From the NCBI GenBank assembly GCA_013036995.1, contig JAAOXG010000002.1, positions 62,001-126,000 on the forward strand: DNA of 64,000 bases, given 5' to 3'. The position numbers and the translations under genes are program-made. Below, piece after piece: positions 18,540 through 26,206 of this stretch. The stretch comes from Lacrimispora defluvii. GTDB taxonomy: Bacteria; Bacillota; Clostridia; Lachnospirales; Lachnospiraceae. How positions within the stretch are numbered: the first letter of the stretch is position 1; the number at the start of each line of letters is the position of its first letter. The notes beneath the pieces were generated by a model that did not search any database, was not told where the DNA came from, and saw only the letters and a program-made list of their open reading frames with translations.

Positions 18540-19163
18540 ATAGTCCTCCTTGTTATCTGTGATGAAAGGAATCTTCTTTTGATACCTTTCTGGTTAGTTG
18601 TTTCAATGTTCCAAATTGCATAATTGCGATTTAGAGCATTAAAAAAGCCACAAAACTGTCTGGTTGAATCTGCATTCCTGCATTTTCGTCTATTGGTTTT
18701 ATGGCTTCATTTTTGTGTTGTTCTGTATTCAGTTTTGGTTGTGATGGCTACTTTTTTGTGTGATTGCAGCTACATTCTATCTACTTTCTGTAATATTACG
18801 ATGAAAATACCTGTGATTCTCCTGTTGTGGCTATGCTTTTGCATTCCTTGTAGCCTGCTAGTTACATATATATCGCATTCTGTATCTATGACAGCTACCA
18901 TATCTGCTAGAACTGGTATCATGTGCGTCTACTTATGTTATTTTCTGTAGCCTTGTTTAAGCATTGCTCTGTCAGCAGGGCACATACTCCCACTATGTCC
19001 GGCAAATGCAAAAGACGCATTTTCCAGACGAAAGTTTCCTTCCGCTTTACGCTTCAGTCAACTTTCCCACATCGCACTTTACTATCCGAACAAACCTTTC
19101 GGCTTTCTTGCGATGTGGTGGGAGTATATAGGCAGGTAGTACCGCTGGCTTGCCAAATCGTCA

Positions 19164-19205
19164 AAAATAAAATCAGAGTGCCTTACGGCACCCCGATTTT
19201 ATTTT
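19164..19205. terminator. Long AT-rich hairpin, bidirectional terminator-like
   Basis: AAAATAAAATC and GATTTTATTTT pair perfectly, with GTGCC/GGCAC at the top around a TTAC loop. It is flanked by a further pairing of AGGTAG with CTACCT, so it sits inside a larger cruciform. Confidence 0.55.
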
Positions 19206-19267
19206 CTCCTCATTGTCTTCACCATCGGTGCTACCTGCTCATGGGCTACGCCCCCGAGACCCCCGGA

Positions 19268-19309
19268 CAGAAAAACTCACCATCTGCAAAGGGGATGGTG
19301 AGTTTTCTG
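19268..19309. terminator. Hairpin near the end of the PIN gene
   Basis: A 16-bp stem with one bulged A (CTCACCATC against GATGGTGAG, extended by A/T pairs) lies about 70 nt beyond the PIN stop codon. It could end the toxin-antitoxin transcript. Confidence 0.5.
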
Positions 19310-19377
19310 TCTTTGCCGCAATTGTGCCCTGGAATGTAGCCGATGTTCACTTTAGTAATTGTACAAATGTACATCGG

Positions 19378-19776
19378 CTATAAATACCGCTCCACAAATT
19401 CTGCTGGTGTTACAATTTCAGGTTTTTCTATTACAATATCAGAAAAATCCTTATCACCTGTAATAAGAACATCCACATCTTCAATAATAGCTGTAAAAAG
19501 GACCGGATAATCCTTCACATCACGAATTTCAAATAATTCTTGGTCAATCTCATCTGGTGTGTAGACATATTCAAAGCTCATCAAAAATAAAAGTCTTTCA
19601 ATGTCAGCTTCTCTTTTCGGGAACTTTCTGCGTACTACACTTTTTAATTCTTCCACTACATATGAAGAAAGCACCAATTCATGTTCCGCAAAGATATATT
19701 CCATAATGGAATTGAACTTCTGACTCGGAAACAGTAACGCTGAAATCAACACATTTGTATCAAGCATTATCCGCAT
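19378..19776 (-). CDS. PIN-domain ribonuclease toxin
   Basis: This 132-residue protein has the PIN acidic residues in MLDTNVLISALL near the start, an ELKSVVRRK segment, and LITGDKDFSD at the third acidic site. PIN toxins cleave RNA. Its ATG directly follows the TAA of the AbrB-like antitoxin gene, the usual antitoxin-first order. Confidence 0.88.
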   Translation of the reverse strand: MRIMLDTNVLISALLFPSQKFNSIMEYIFAEHELVLSSYVVEELKSVVRRKFPKREADIERLLFLMSFEYVYTPDEIDQELFEIRDVKDYPVLFTAIIEDVDVLITGDKDFSDIVIEKPEIVTPAEFVERYL

Positions 19777-20034
19777 TTACTTCACCACGCTTTCCTGCCT
19801 GAGTTCTTTAATCATCCGGACTACATCTTCTTCGCTGTTCAATCCAGCCTGCTGTGCTTCTCCGGAAAATGCTCTCTGTGCCTCCCTAAACGCATCCATC
19901 GAGGAATTCATCATATATATACGACCACCTTCTTCCATGAAAAGCACTTTATCGCCGTTTTTTATCCCAAGTTTTCTACGAATCTCTACCGGAATTGTTA
20001 CCTGACCTTTTGATGTTACTTTAGCAAGTTCCAT
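19777..20034 (-). CDS. AbrB/MazE-type antitoxin
   Basis: An 85-residue protein that opens MELAKVTSKGQVTIPVEIRR, the SpoVT/AbrB swapped-hairpin DNA-binding domain. The C-terminal half is acidic and would cover the PIN active site. The start at 20034 has AAAGGAGG upstream; the longer in-frame start at 20103 does not. It should bind its own promoter and repress the pair. Confidence 0.88.
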   Translation of the reverse strand: MELAKVTSKGQVTIPVEIRRKLGIKNGDKVLFMEEGGRIYMMNSSMDAFREAQRAFSGEAQQAGLNSEEDVVRMIKELRQESVVK

Positions 20035-20129
20035 ATTAAAACCTCCTTTAAAATGTAATGCATTCCTTACTTTCCTTACACTGTTAGTATATCCCGTTTC
20101 CATGATAATATCAACTCCTTTTCAAAAAA

Positions 20130-20627
20130 TTACACACCAAACGAGTAATCAAGAAACTCATTCTCTTCCGGCTGAGGCATTTCTTCTTCCCGGGAATCTT
20201 TTGTCTGCTCACAGACACTTTCCTGTTCCATCAATGACTTTCCTGCCGACGGGGTCACAACCTGCGGATTCCCCTGCTGATACGGATAAGACATTATCCC
20301 ACCAGCCTGTAGTCCCGCCTGAAAGAATGCCTGCTGTTGCATCTGATACATGGCTGCAAGTGCCGGAAGATTGGAAAGCAGTTTCTGCTCCACAGTCTGC
20401 ACCAGCCTGTCTGCAAAAGCATCCTCCTTTTCCCTGCTTTCAAGATAGGGATCGTTTTTCTTGGAAAGATGCCTTTCATAATAATCATTGATAGCCGCCA
20501 CCACAAACGCGTTCTGCGACTTAAAGCTCTGTTCTACCTCTTCGGAATGCAGGCGTTCCCACGCCCGCACTCCTCCCTCATCCGTCATATTGAAACGAAT
20601 GTTGTGATTCCTGTACTGCTTTGTCAT
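20130..20627 (-). CDS. Small partner of the ParM-like protein, adaptor candidate
   Basis: A 165-residue protein not recognised by family. The first 60 residues (HNIRFNMTDEGGVRAWERLHS, NAFVVAAINDYYERH) resemble a ribbon-helix-helix DNA-binding region, and the rest is Gln- and Glu-rich. It starts 10 nt after the ParM-like stop, the place where ParR or StbB-like adaptors are encoded. It is therefore inferred to bind centromere-like DNA and link it to the filament. Confidence 0.6.
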   Translation of the reverse strand: MTKQYRNHNIRFNMTDEGGVRAWERLHSEEVEQSFKSQNAFVVAAINDYYERHLSKKNDPYLESREKEDAFADRLVQTVEQKLLSNLPALAAMYQMQQQAFFQAGLQAGGIMSYPYQQGNPQVVTPSAGKSLMEQESVCEQTKDSREEEMPQPEENEFLDYSFGV

Positions 20628-20637
20628 ATTGCCTCAC

Positions 20638-21600
20638 CTACCTTCTGCCTGACTTGCTCTGATGTCTTAAAAGCATATAGCAGTAATACTCGTATCCTTT
20701 GGCATTAGCACGAATATCATGATTAAAAATGGTGGTGTCCGGATTATAATTCCCAAACTGCTCTACCAGTCTTGCTCCACCACCCATGAAGTAAACCTTC
20801 ATCAGCTTCTCATTATATTCATGGTCACGAAGCTTCTGGAAAATCTCCTCCACATAGTCACAAATTGCCTTTTCCACAATGGATGCATGGGGCTCCGGCA
20901 GTTCAATCTTCCCGCTACGAAGAATATTATCAATTACATCGTCCATAAGATTGTCCCCCGTCTTGTCCTGCACCATGTTGTGAATCTTCTGAAAGCACTG
21001 GAACACGCCAAGCTTCTCGGTCCATGCCTTGCTTTCCATTGGTCTACCGTTATTCAGATACATCAGATTCATGGTGCCGTTTCCAATATCTGCAAGAAGC
21101 GTTACGCCTGCAAAATCCTTCAGATTCTCTGTCACTGCCGAGTAACACTGCGGCATAACCGTACATCCGGCAAACTCAATACAATAAAGTCTGTCCTTAT
21201 AGCCGACCTCCACACTGCTGTTTCTAAGCATATATCTCTTAAAGTCCTCCCTCTGTGCCTGCACCCATTTAAGAGGAAGCCCAGCTGCAAGATGAATCCT
21301 TGCCCTGTTTACAGAGTCTGTCATTCCTCTTGCTTCCAGTTCCTTTACAATAGCCACAAGTGTCAGCACATAATTGTCGTCATCAGTCTGCTTATCTGCC
21401 ACAAAACCCTTTCTTCCCTCTCCAATGACATAATATCCACCGTCGTACTCGATATAATCTCTGCTTAACACAGGTGCGCTGTCATACTTTGCAATTGCTG
21501 TCTTAAAGCATCTCCTGGCTGTTTTCATATTTCCGTAGCCGTTGTCTACTCCAATAATTAATGCTCCGTTCATACTGTATTCTCTAATCTTCTCTGTCAT
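20638..21600 (-). CDS. ParM-like actin-family partition protein
   Basis: The 320-residue protein has actin-like nucleotide motifs: IGVDNGYGNMKTA (phosphate 1), LLADIGNGTMNL (phosphate 2) and VYFMGGGARLVEQFG (adenosine). ParM-type proteins polymerise to push plasmid or element copies apart. The start at 21600 has GAGAGG upstream. Finding it with a relaxase suggests that the island was or is a plasmid or has a plasmid-like stage. Confidence 0.85.
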   Translation of the reverse strand: MTEKIREYSMNGALIIGVDNGYGNMKTARRCFKTAIAKYDSAPVLSRDYIEYDGGYYVIGEGRKGFVADKQTDDDNYVLTLVAIVKELEARGMTDSVNRARIHLAAGLPLKWVQAQREDFKRYMLRNSSVEVGYKDRLYCIEFAGCTVMPQCYSAVTENLKDFAGVTLLADIGNGTMNLMYLNNGRPMESKAWTEKLGVFQCFQKIHNMVQDKTGDNLMDDVIDNILRSGKIELPEPHASIVEKAICDYVEEIFQKLRDHEYNEKLMKVYFMGGGARLVEQFGNYNPDTTIFNHDIRANAKGYEYYCYMLLRHQSKSGRR

Positions 21601-21809
21601 AAAATCCTCTCTTTCTCCAGCATCTGTGCCGGTAACCAAAATAAAAAATGTCCATGCATCTGTATCTCTACAAACACATGGACGAATTCACTGCCACTCT
21701 TGATATTTGGCGTATCCTTCCTACGAATTACTACACACTTTACTACACACTTTTTTCATCAAATTACACCATTTTACGATAAGTTACGATAGTTTCCTCT
21801 CAAATTAAA
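21601..21809. other. Noncoding edge of the island
   Basis: No gene is supported here. The plus strand carries two close copies of TACTACACACTT near 21730-21755. The junction between island and chromosome must fall in this stretch because the pyr terminator begins at 21810. No attachment-site duplicate could be recognised in the window. Confidence 0.4.
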
Positions 21810-21850
21810 AATGCCCTCAAAGCCTGTAAAACCAAGCATTTGAGGGCATT
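21810..21850 (-). terminator. Terminator of the pyr operon
   Basis: AATGCCCTCAAA pairs perfectly with TTTGAGGGCATT around a 17-nt loop, and TTTTTAATTT follows on the minus strand. It lies about 95 nt beyond the PyrD stop. Confidence 0.85.
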
Positions 21851-21944
21851 CACGAGGTCTATAAAAAATGGACAGGCAGGAAATCTATAAACTCCTGCTT
21901 ATACTGTTCCATCTTTCTGTCCTCTCTATTCAAAAACCGTTCCG

Positions 21945-22847
21945 TTATCGTACTGCACCGATCAGTTCTCTGATGTCTTCTATCTGATATTTTATCATAT
22001 AATCTTCAATACCTGCAATAATTTCCGTGGTCGCATAAGGATTAACAAAGTTGGCAGTTCCTACAGAAACAGCGGTTGCTCCTGCAAGTATAAATTCAAG
22101 TGCATCCTCAGCAGTCATAATTCCACCCATTCCGATAATGGGTATTTTAACCGCACACGCTGCCTGATAAACCATGCGCACTGCAACCGGCTTAATTGCA
22201 GGACCGGATAACCCGCCTGTCTTATTGGCCACTGCAAATGTACGGCGGTTTACATCGATCTTCATTCCAGTCAGGGTATTAATCATGGATAAGACATCTG
22301 CCCCGCCTGCTTCTGCAGCTTTTGCCATAACAGTAATATCCGTTACATTGGGGCTGAGCTTCATAATGACAGGCTGTTTTGCATACTTCTTCACTTCTCT
22401 TGTTATGGCCTCCACCGCTTTTGGATCCTGGCCGAATGCAATTCCGCCCTCCTTTACATTGGGGCAGGAAATGTTAATCTCAAGCATATCCACCGGTTCA
22501 TCCGAAAGCCGCTCCACCACTTCAATATAATCTTCCGTGGTCTTTCCGCAGACATTGACAATGATTTTAGTATCATATTTCTTTAAAAATGGAATGTCCC
22601 GCTGTATAAATACATCCATACCAGGGTTTTGAAGTCCGATGGCATTAATCATTCCGCCATAAGTTTCTGCAATTCTGGGAGTGGGATTCCCTGCCCAGGG
22701 AATATTGGCAACTCCTTTTGTCACGACTGCACCCAGGCGGTTTAAATCCACAAGCTCGCTGTATTCTTCACCGGAACCAAAAGTACCTGAGGCTGTCATG
22801 ACCGGATTATTTAATTCAACACCGGCAAGATTTACTTTCATATTCAT
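21945..22847 (-). CDS. pyrD: Dihydroorotate dehydrogenase B, catalytic subunit
   Basis: A 300-residue class 1B enzyme that oxidises dihydroorotate to orotate in pyrimidine synthesis using FMN. It shows the MTASGTFGSGEEY opening, NISCPNVKEGG with the substrate-binding residues, and IIGMGGIMTAEDALEFILAGA at the FMN phosphate site. The catalytic base in this class is a cysteine, consistent with NISCPN. It follows PyrK directly; the TAG of pyrK touches its ATG. Confidence 0.95.
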   Translation of the reverse strand: MNMKVNLAGVELNNPVMTASGTFGSGEEYSELVDLNRLGAVVTKGVANIPWAGNPTPRIAETYGGMINAIGLQNPGMDVFIQRDIPFLKKYDTKIIVNVCGKTTEDYIEVVERLSDEPVDMLEINISCPNVKEGGIAFGQDPKAVEAITREVKKYAKQPVIMKLSPNVTDITVMAKAAEAGGADVLSMINTLTGMKIDVNRRTFAVANKTGGLSGPAIKPVAVRMVYQAACAVKIPIIGMGGIMTAEDALEFILAGATAVSVGTANFVNPYATTEIIAGIEDYMIKYQIEDIRELIGAVR

Positions 22848-23624
22848 CTAGAATTCAACCTCCTCAGCCTTAAATACCGGTCCGTCTTTGCAGACTCTTT
22901 TATTATGAACCATGGAATGGTCATCTTTCTCACTGCTTTTGCACACACAGGCGAGACAGGCTCCGATTCCACATGCCATCTTCTCTTCCAGGGAAAGATA
23001 GCATTCAATATGATGTTCCAAAGCATATGCCCTTAAAGACTTTAACATGGGAGTCGGACCACATGCAAAAATCACATCGCTTTGTAAGCCATGCTCTCTG
23101 ATCGCATCCATAACATTGCCTTTAGTTCCTGCAGTCCCGCTTTCTGTTGCAAGAAACGTATCCCCATAGGGGAGAAACTCTTCATTTAGAAACAACTCGT
23201 CCCGGTATCCCAGAACCATCTGTTTTGTACAGGAAAGATTCTTTGCCAGCTCTAACATGGGAGGTATTCCGATACCTCCTCCGATTAACAGTGCCTTTTT
23301 CCCGGAGATCCCTGCTTCCAGCGGAAATCCATTGCCTAAAGGTCCCATAATAATAACCGGGTCACCAGTCCGATAACGGGAGAACTCATCGGTTCCTTTT
23401 CCTGCTATGCGGTAAACAATTCTTAAAAGACCTTTTTCCCGGTCAGTCTCACAAATACTGATAGGACGGGGAAGCAGCTTTGAGCTGTCCCCTGTATAAA
23501 CGGAGATGAACTGTCCAGGCATTGACTGGTCAGTAATTTCCTTCGCGTCGATCCACATGCTGTACACACCGTCTGCAAGCATAACCTGGCTGGCAACAGA
23601 TGCAGTGATTTTAATTTTTCCCAT
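22848..23624 (-). CDS. pyrK: Dihydroorotate dehydrogenase B, electron-transfer subunit
   Basis: A 258-residue FAD/2Fe-2S protein. RPISICETD is the flavin-binding motif, GGGIGIPPMLELAKNL the NAD-binding part, and the C-terminal CGIGACLACVCK with a later Cys binds the 2Fe-2S cluster. It passes electrons from PyrD to NAD+. The gene sits between pyrF and pyrD with minimal spacing. Confidence 0.95.
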   Translation of the reverse strand: MGKIKITASVASQVMLADGVYSMWIDAKEITDQSMPGQFISVYTGDSSKLLPRPISICETDREKGLLRIVYRIAGKGTDEFSRYRTGDPVIIMGPLGNGFPLEAGISGKKALLIGGGIGIPPMLELAKNLSCTKQMVLGYRDELFLNEEFLPYGDTFLATESGTAGTKGNVMDAIREHGLQSDVIFACGPTPMLKSLRAYALEHHIECYLSLEEKMACGIGACLACVCKSSEKDDHSMVHNKRVCKDGPVFKAEEVEF

Positions 23625-23633
23625 GATTTCCCC

Positions 23634-24551
23634 CTATAACACCCGGTTAATATCAGAAACCATATCAATCACGGCCTGTCTGGAAGCTTCTCCAAAATGC
23701 CCGGGACCGAATTTCTTATATGCTTCCTGTTTATAGGCGGCGATAATGCCTCTTGAAGAATTCACGATTGCCCCAAGGCCATCTTCATTAAAACATGGTT
23801 TTAAATCCTCAGCAGTTCCTCCCTGCGCTCCGTAGCCAGGTACAAGAAAATAAGTGTTTGGCATCAGTTTTCTTAATACAGCGCTCATCTCCGGATATGT
23901 GGCGCCTACTACTGCACCCACGTTGCTGTAGGTTCCATCCATACAGTCTGCGCCCCATTCCACCACCTTCTTCGCTACGTGTTCATAAAGAGGTGCGCCG
24001 TCTATCAGGCGGTCCTGAAATTCCCCGCTGGAAGGGTTGGAGGTTTTAACCAGTACAAACAGACCTTTGTCCTCTTCTTTGCATACATCAACAAAGGGAG
24101 CAATGCCGTCTGTTCCAAGATAGGGGTTGACTGTAAGAAATTCTGTATGAAACGCCGGAAGACGTTTAGAACCTACCTGTACTTTACCGATATGAGCCAT
24201 AGCATAGGCTGCAGATGTGGAACCAATATCTCCTCTTTTTCCATCGGCTATGACAAGGAGTCCCTTCTCCTGACAGTACTTCACTGTCCTGTCGTATACC
24301 TTTAAGCCTTCCACTCCAAACTGCTCATACATGGCAAGCTGGGGTTTTACGGAGGGAATCAGATCATAAACATGATCTACAATTTCTTTATTGAACTGCC
24401 AGATTGCTTCTGCAGCACCCTCTAATGTCTCACCCAATTCATGATATGCCTTCTTTGTTACGTGATCGGGAATATAACTTAGCATTGGATCAAGTCCCAC
24501 ACAAACCGGTGCATTTGTTTTTTGAATTCTGTCAATTAATTGCCTGATCAT
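23634..24551 (-). CDS. pyrF: Orotidine 5'-phosphate decarboxylase (long form)
   Basis: This 305-residue enzyme makes UMP from OMP. It has the LVIADGKRGDIGSTSAAYA catalytic stretch with the Asp-Lys-Asp array and the VPGYGAQGG phosphate-binding loop. The length is that of the type 2 PyrF, longer than the usual 240 residues. It heads the pyrF-pyrK-pyrD operon. Confidence 0.95.
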   Translation of the reverse strand: MIRQLIDRIQKTNAPVCVGLDPMLSYIPDHVTKKAYHELGETLEGAAEAIWQFNKEIVDHVYDLIPSVKPQLAMYEQFGVEGLKVYDRTVKYCQEKGLLVIADGKRGDIGSTSAAYAMAHIGKVQVGSKRLPAFHTEFLTVNPYLGTDGIAPFVDVCKEEDKGLFVLVKTSNPSSGEFQDRLIDGAPLYEHVAKKVVEWGADCMDGTYSNVGAVVGATYPEMSAVLRKLMPNTYFLVPGYGAQGGTAEDLKPCFNEDGLGAIVNSSRGIIAAYKQEAYKKFGPGHFGEASRQAVIDMVSDINRVL

Positions 24552-24604
24552 GTTTTCCTCCTCGGTTCTCTTCGCCCTGTTTTTTCTTTATCTTACCAAT
24601 TCTA

Positions 24605-25261
24605 TCATAAGAAAGTTATGGCTTCAAGCCTTTTACCAAACTGATCATAAAAATCCTGTTCTTTCTCATAGGGGGTTAAATAAAACATTTTCAGAACATT
24701 CATGCTCAGCTCCCTGGTAAAATTTGGATCATTCTGCTTTTCCATCTCATTTTCAGCTTTCTTTAAAAAATCATGCCAATCCGCAATAAATTTGTCGTAT
24801 CGCTTCCCATCCGGATTGTCCATAAAGCTGCGTACCTTCACCTTGGTTCTGTTCTTTTTTACGCATTCATAAATCTGTAGAAAATACCGGATACCATCCT
24901 CTGTATAAATTCTTCCAAGAGGAAACAGACGGCAGATTCCGGGGCGGAACGAATGAATGCTGCACCGGCCCTGAGGATCAAGAAATCCGCATGCCTCTCC
25001 CTCTTCTCCCATCCGGATACTTGGAAGGACAATTCCATCCACAACATTTAACTCTGCCTGATTCTGAATGAGCGCTTCAAAGGTGCAGTTAAGCCCTTTT
25101 GTCAGCCGGAATACATCGAGAGGGTCCAGTACAATGGAATTGCCCATCCCTTTGCAGCAGGCAGAACAGCCTTCGCAGTCTTTGCAGTCCGCTTTTACCA
25201 TATCATTTAAGTCATACAATTTTCCATCTGAAATTTCTTTTATATCAATTTCCCGCTTCAT
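24605..25261 (-). CDS. YkgJ-family cysteine-cluster protein
   Basis: A 218-residue protein with the CxxCxxCCKG pattern near residue 30 and a later CSIHSFRPGICRLFP stretch, which together form the Zn/Fe-chelating cluster of this family. The biochemical role is not known. It lies 53 nt upstream of pyrF on the same strand. Confidence 0.8.
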   Translation of the reverse strand: MKREIDIKEISDGKLYDLNDMVKADCKDCEGCSACCKGMGNSIVLDPLDVFRLTKGLNCTFEALIQNQAELNVVDGIVLPSIRMGEEGEACGFLDPQGRCSIHSFRPGICRLFPLGRIYTEDGIRYFLQIYECVKKNRTKVKVRSFMDNPDGKRYDKFIADWHDFLKKAENEMEKQNDPNFTRELSMNVLKMFYLTPYEKEQDFYDQFGKRLEAITFL

Positions 25262-25396
25262 GAATTTATCCTCACTTCTCCATTGTAGCCAAACAGTGTC
25301 ATTCTATCATCTTCTGCCATCTGAAGAAAGTCCAAATGTGAAAAAAGAGAAGATTTTTGTTACACATCTTCTCTTTCCCACTGTCATGAGGCTTAA

Positions 25397-26170
25397 TTAT
25401 AGTTTGTATTCCTTCAAATATGCAGTGGCTACGTACGCGCCGCTTTTGTATGATTTCTTTTCCATGGCCTTATCCGCTTCCAGGCTGACGTTGATCCACA
25501 TCTCTTCTGCTGCAATGGTCAGATGGGAAAGCATGATCCCCACACTGATCTCCCGAAGTGAGACCAGATAAGGGTAGGGCAAAAACTCCCTGCAGGAAAA
25601 TACGTATATTTTATCGTGATAAACAATAAACCTCCATGGCTGGGTATTCATAATTGATGGAGAGAGACGTACCGCTTTTAATATATTTTTAACGGATTCT
25701 CCTGCTTCTTCTTTAAATACACATAGTTCCTTCAGGGGCATCCGCTTCGCAGTTGCCGGATCCCGGTAAAGCAGTGTTTTGGGATATCCGAAGGCAATGG
25801 TTATAACCTGTTTAAAACCAGCGGGTGCCGGCTTTGAGCTCTTTGCATTGGCAAGATAACAGGTACCAAGACCTTTTCCAGTCATATATAATAAAACAGG
25901 CTCTGCCACATAGCCGGCATTGACAAGATATCCTTCTTTCTCCTCCGAATAAAGGATCAGATAATAAGGAGCATCTACCTTCCACAGGCCTTTTGACGGG
26001 AGTTCATCTTCCGTACTGTCACATATCTCCATCTTCACCTGTATATCGCCGTATAACCTTGAAACACAATCCCCAAAATAAAGAATATCCCTTTTTAATT
26101 GCTCCGGAACCGGTTCTTTCTTATATTTTTTAATGGATCTTCTCTTAAATATCATCTGATACAGATTCAT
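25397..26170 (-). CDS. Putative nitroreductase, TM1586-type
   Basis: The 257-residue protein resembles the nitroreductase subgroup with two fused half-domains (PF14512). It has an N-terminal FKRRSIKKYKKEPV motif, a GTCYLANAK stretch and a C-terminal VRLSPSIMNTQPWRFIV motif, where flavin and substrate bind. GGGGGAG precedes the ATG. The natural substrate is unknown. Confidence 0.75.
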   Translation of the reverse strand: MNLYQMIFKRRSIKKYKKEPVPEQLKRDILYFGDCVSRLYGDIQVKMEICDSTEDELPSKGLWKVDAPYYLILYSEEKEGYLVNAGYVAEPVLLYMTGKGLGTCYLANAKSSKPAPAGFKQVITIAFGYPKTLLYRDPATAKRMPLKELCVFKEEAGESVKNILKAVRLSPSIMNTQPWRFIVYHDKIYVFSCREFLPYPYLVSLREISVGIMLSHLTIAAEEMWINVSLEADKAMEKKSYKSGAYVATAYLKEYKL

Positions 26171-26206
26171 ACCTGCTCCCCCTCTCCTCTATCTGGAAAT
26201 CAGTTT

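Larger units (their letters stand above)
18540..19377. other. Noncoding region with nested inverted repeats, candidate oriT
   Basis: No convincing gene is found in these 838 bases on either strand. The first 400 bases carry repeated short words such as GTAGC and TGGCTA but no clean iterons. From 18984 to 19309 there are nested inverted repeats: ATACTCCCAC with GTGGGAGTAT, CCACATCGCA with TGCGATGTGG, and CCGAA with TTCGG inside. Two strong hairpins follow. The position before MobC fits an origin of transfer, but no known nick site was recognised. Confidence 0.5.
16560..21800. mobile_element. Mobilizable island (relaxase, MobC, toxin-antitoxin, ParM-like)
   Basis: The block holds relaxase, MobC, a hairpin-rich noncoding region, an AbrB/PIN pair and a ParM-like partition pair, all on the minus strand. 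The right edge must lie between the ParM start (21600) and the pyr terminator (21810-21850); the left edge touches or has been cut by the IS1380 element. No integrase, transfer ATPase or replication gene is seen, so it would need help to move and may be only part of a larger element. Confidence 0.6.

Noticed and set aside
18624-18950. A 108-codon plus-strand frame rich in Leu, Cys and Val upstream of MobC
   Set aside because: No ribosome site, biased composition of noncoding T-rich DNA, and it overlaps the inverted-repeat region.
19240-19270. GGGCTACGCCCCC as a known nick site
   Set aside because: It is GC-rich and near MobC, but I cannot match it to a defined oriT family.
21640-21760. Remnant of an integrase at the right edge of the island, suggested by repeated GTGTAGTAAAG on the minus strand
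   Set aside because: All frames have stops and no recombinase motif is readable.
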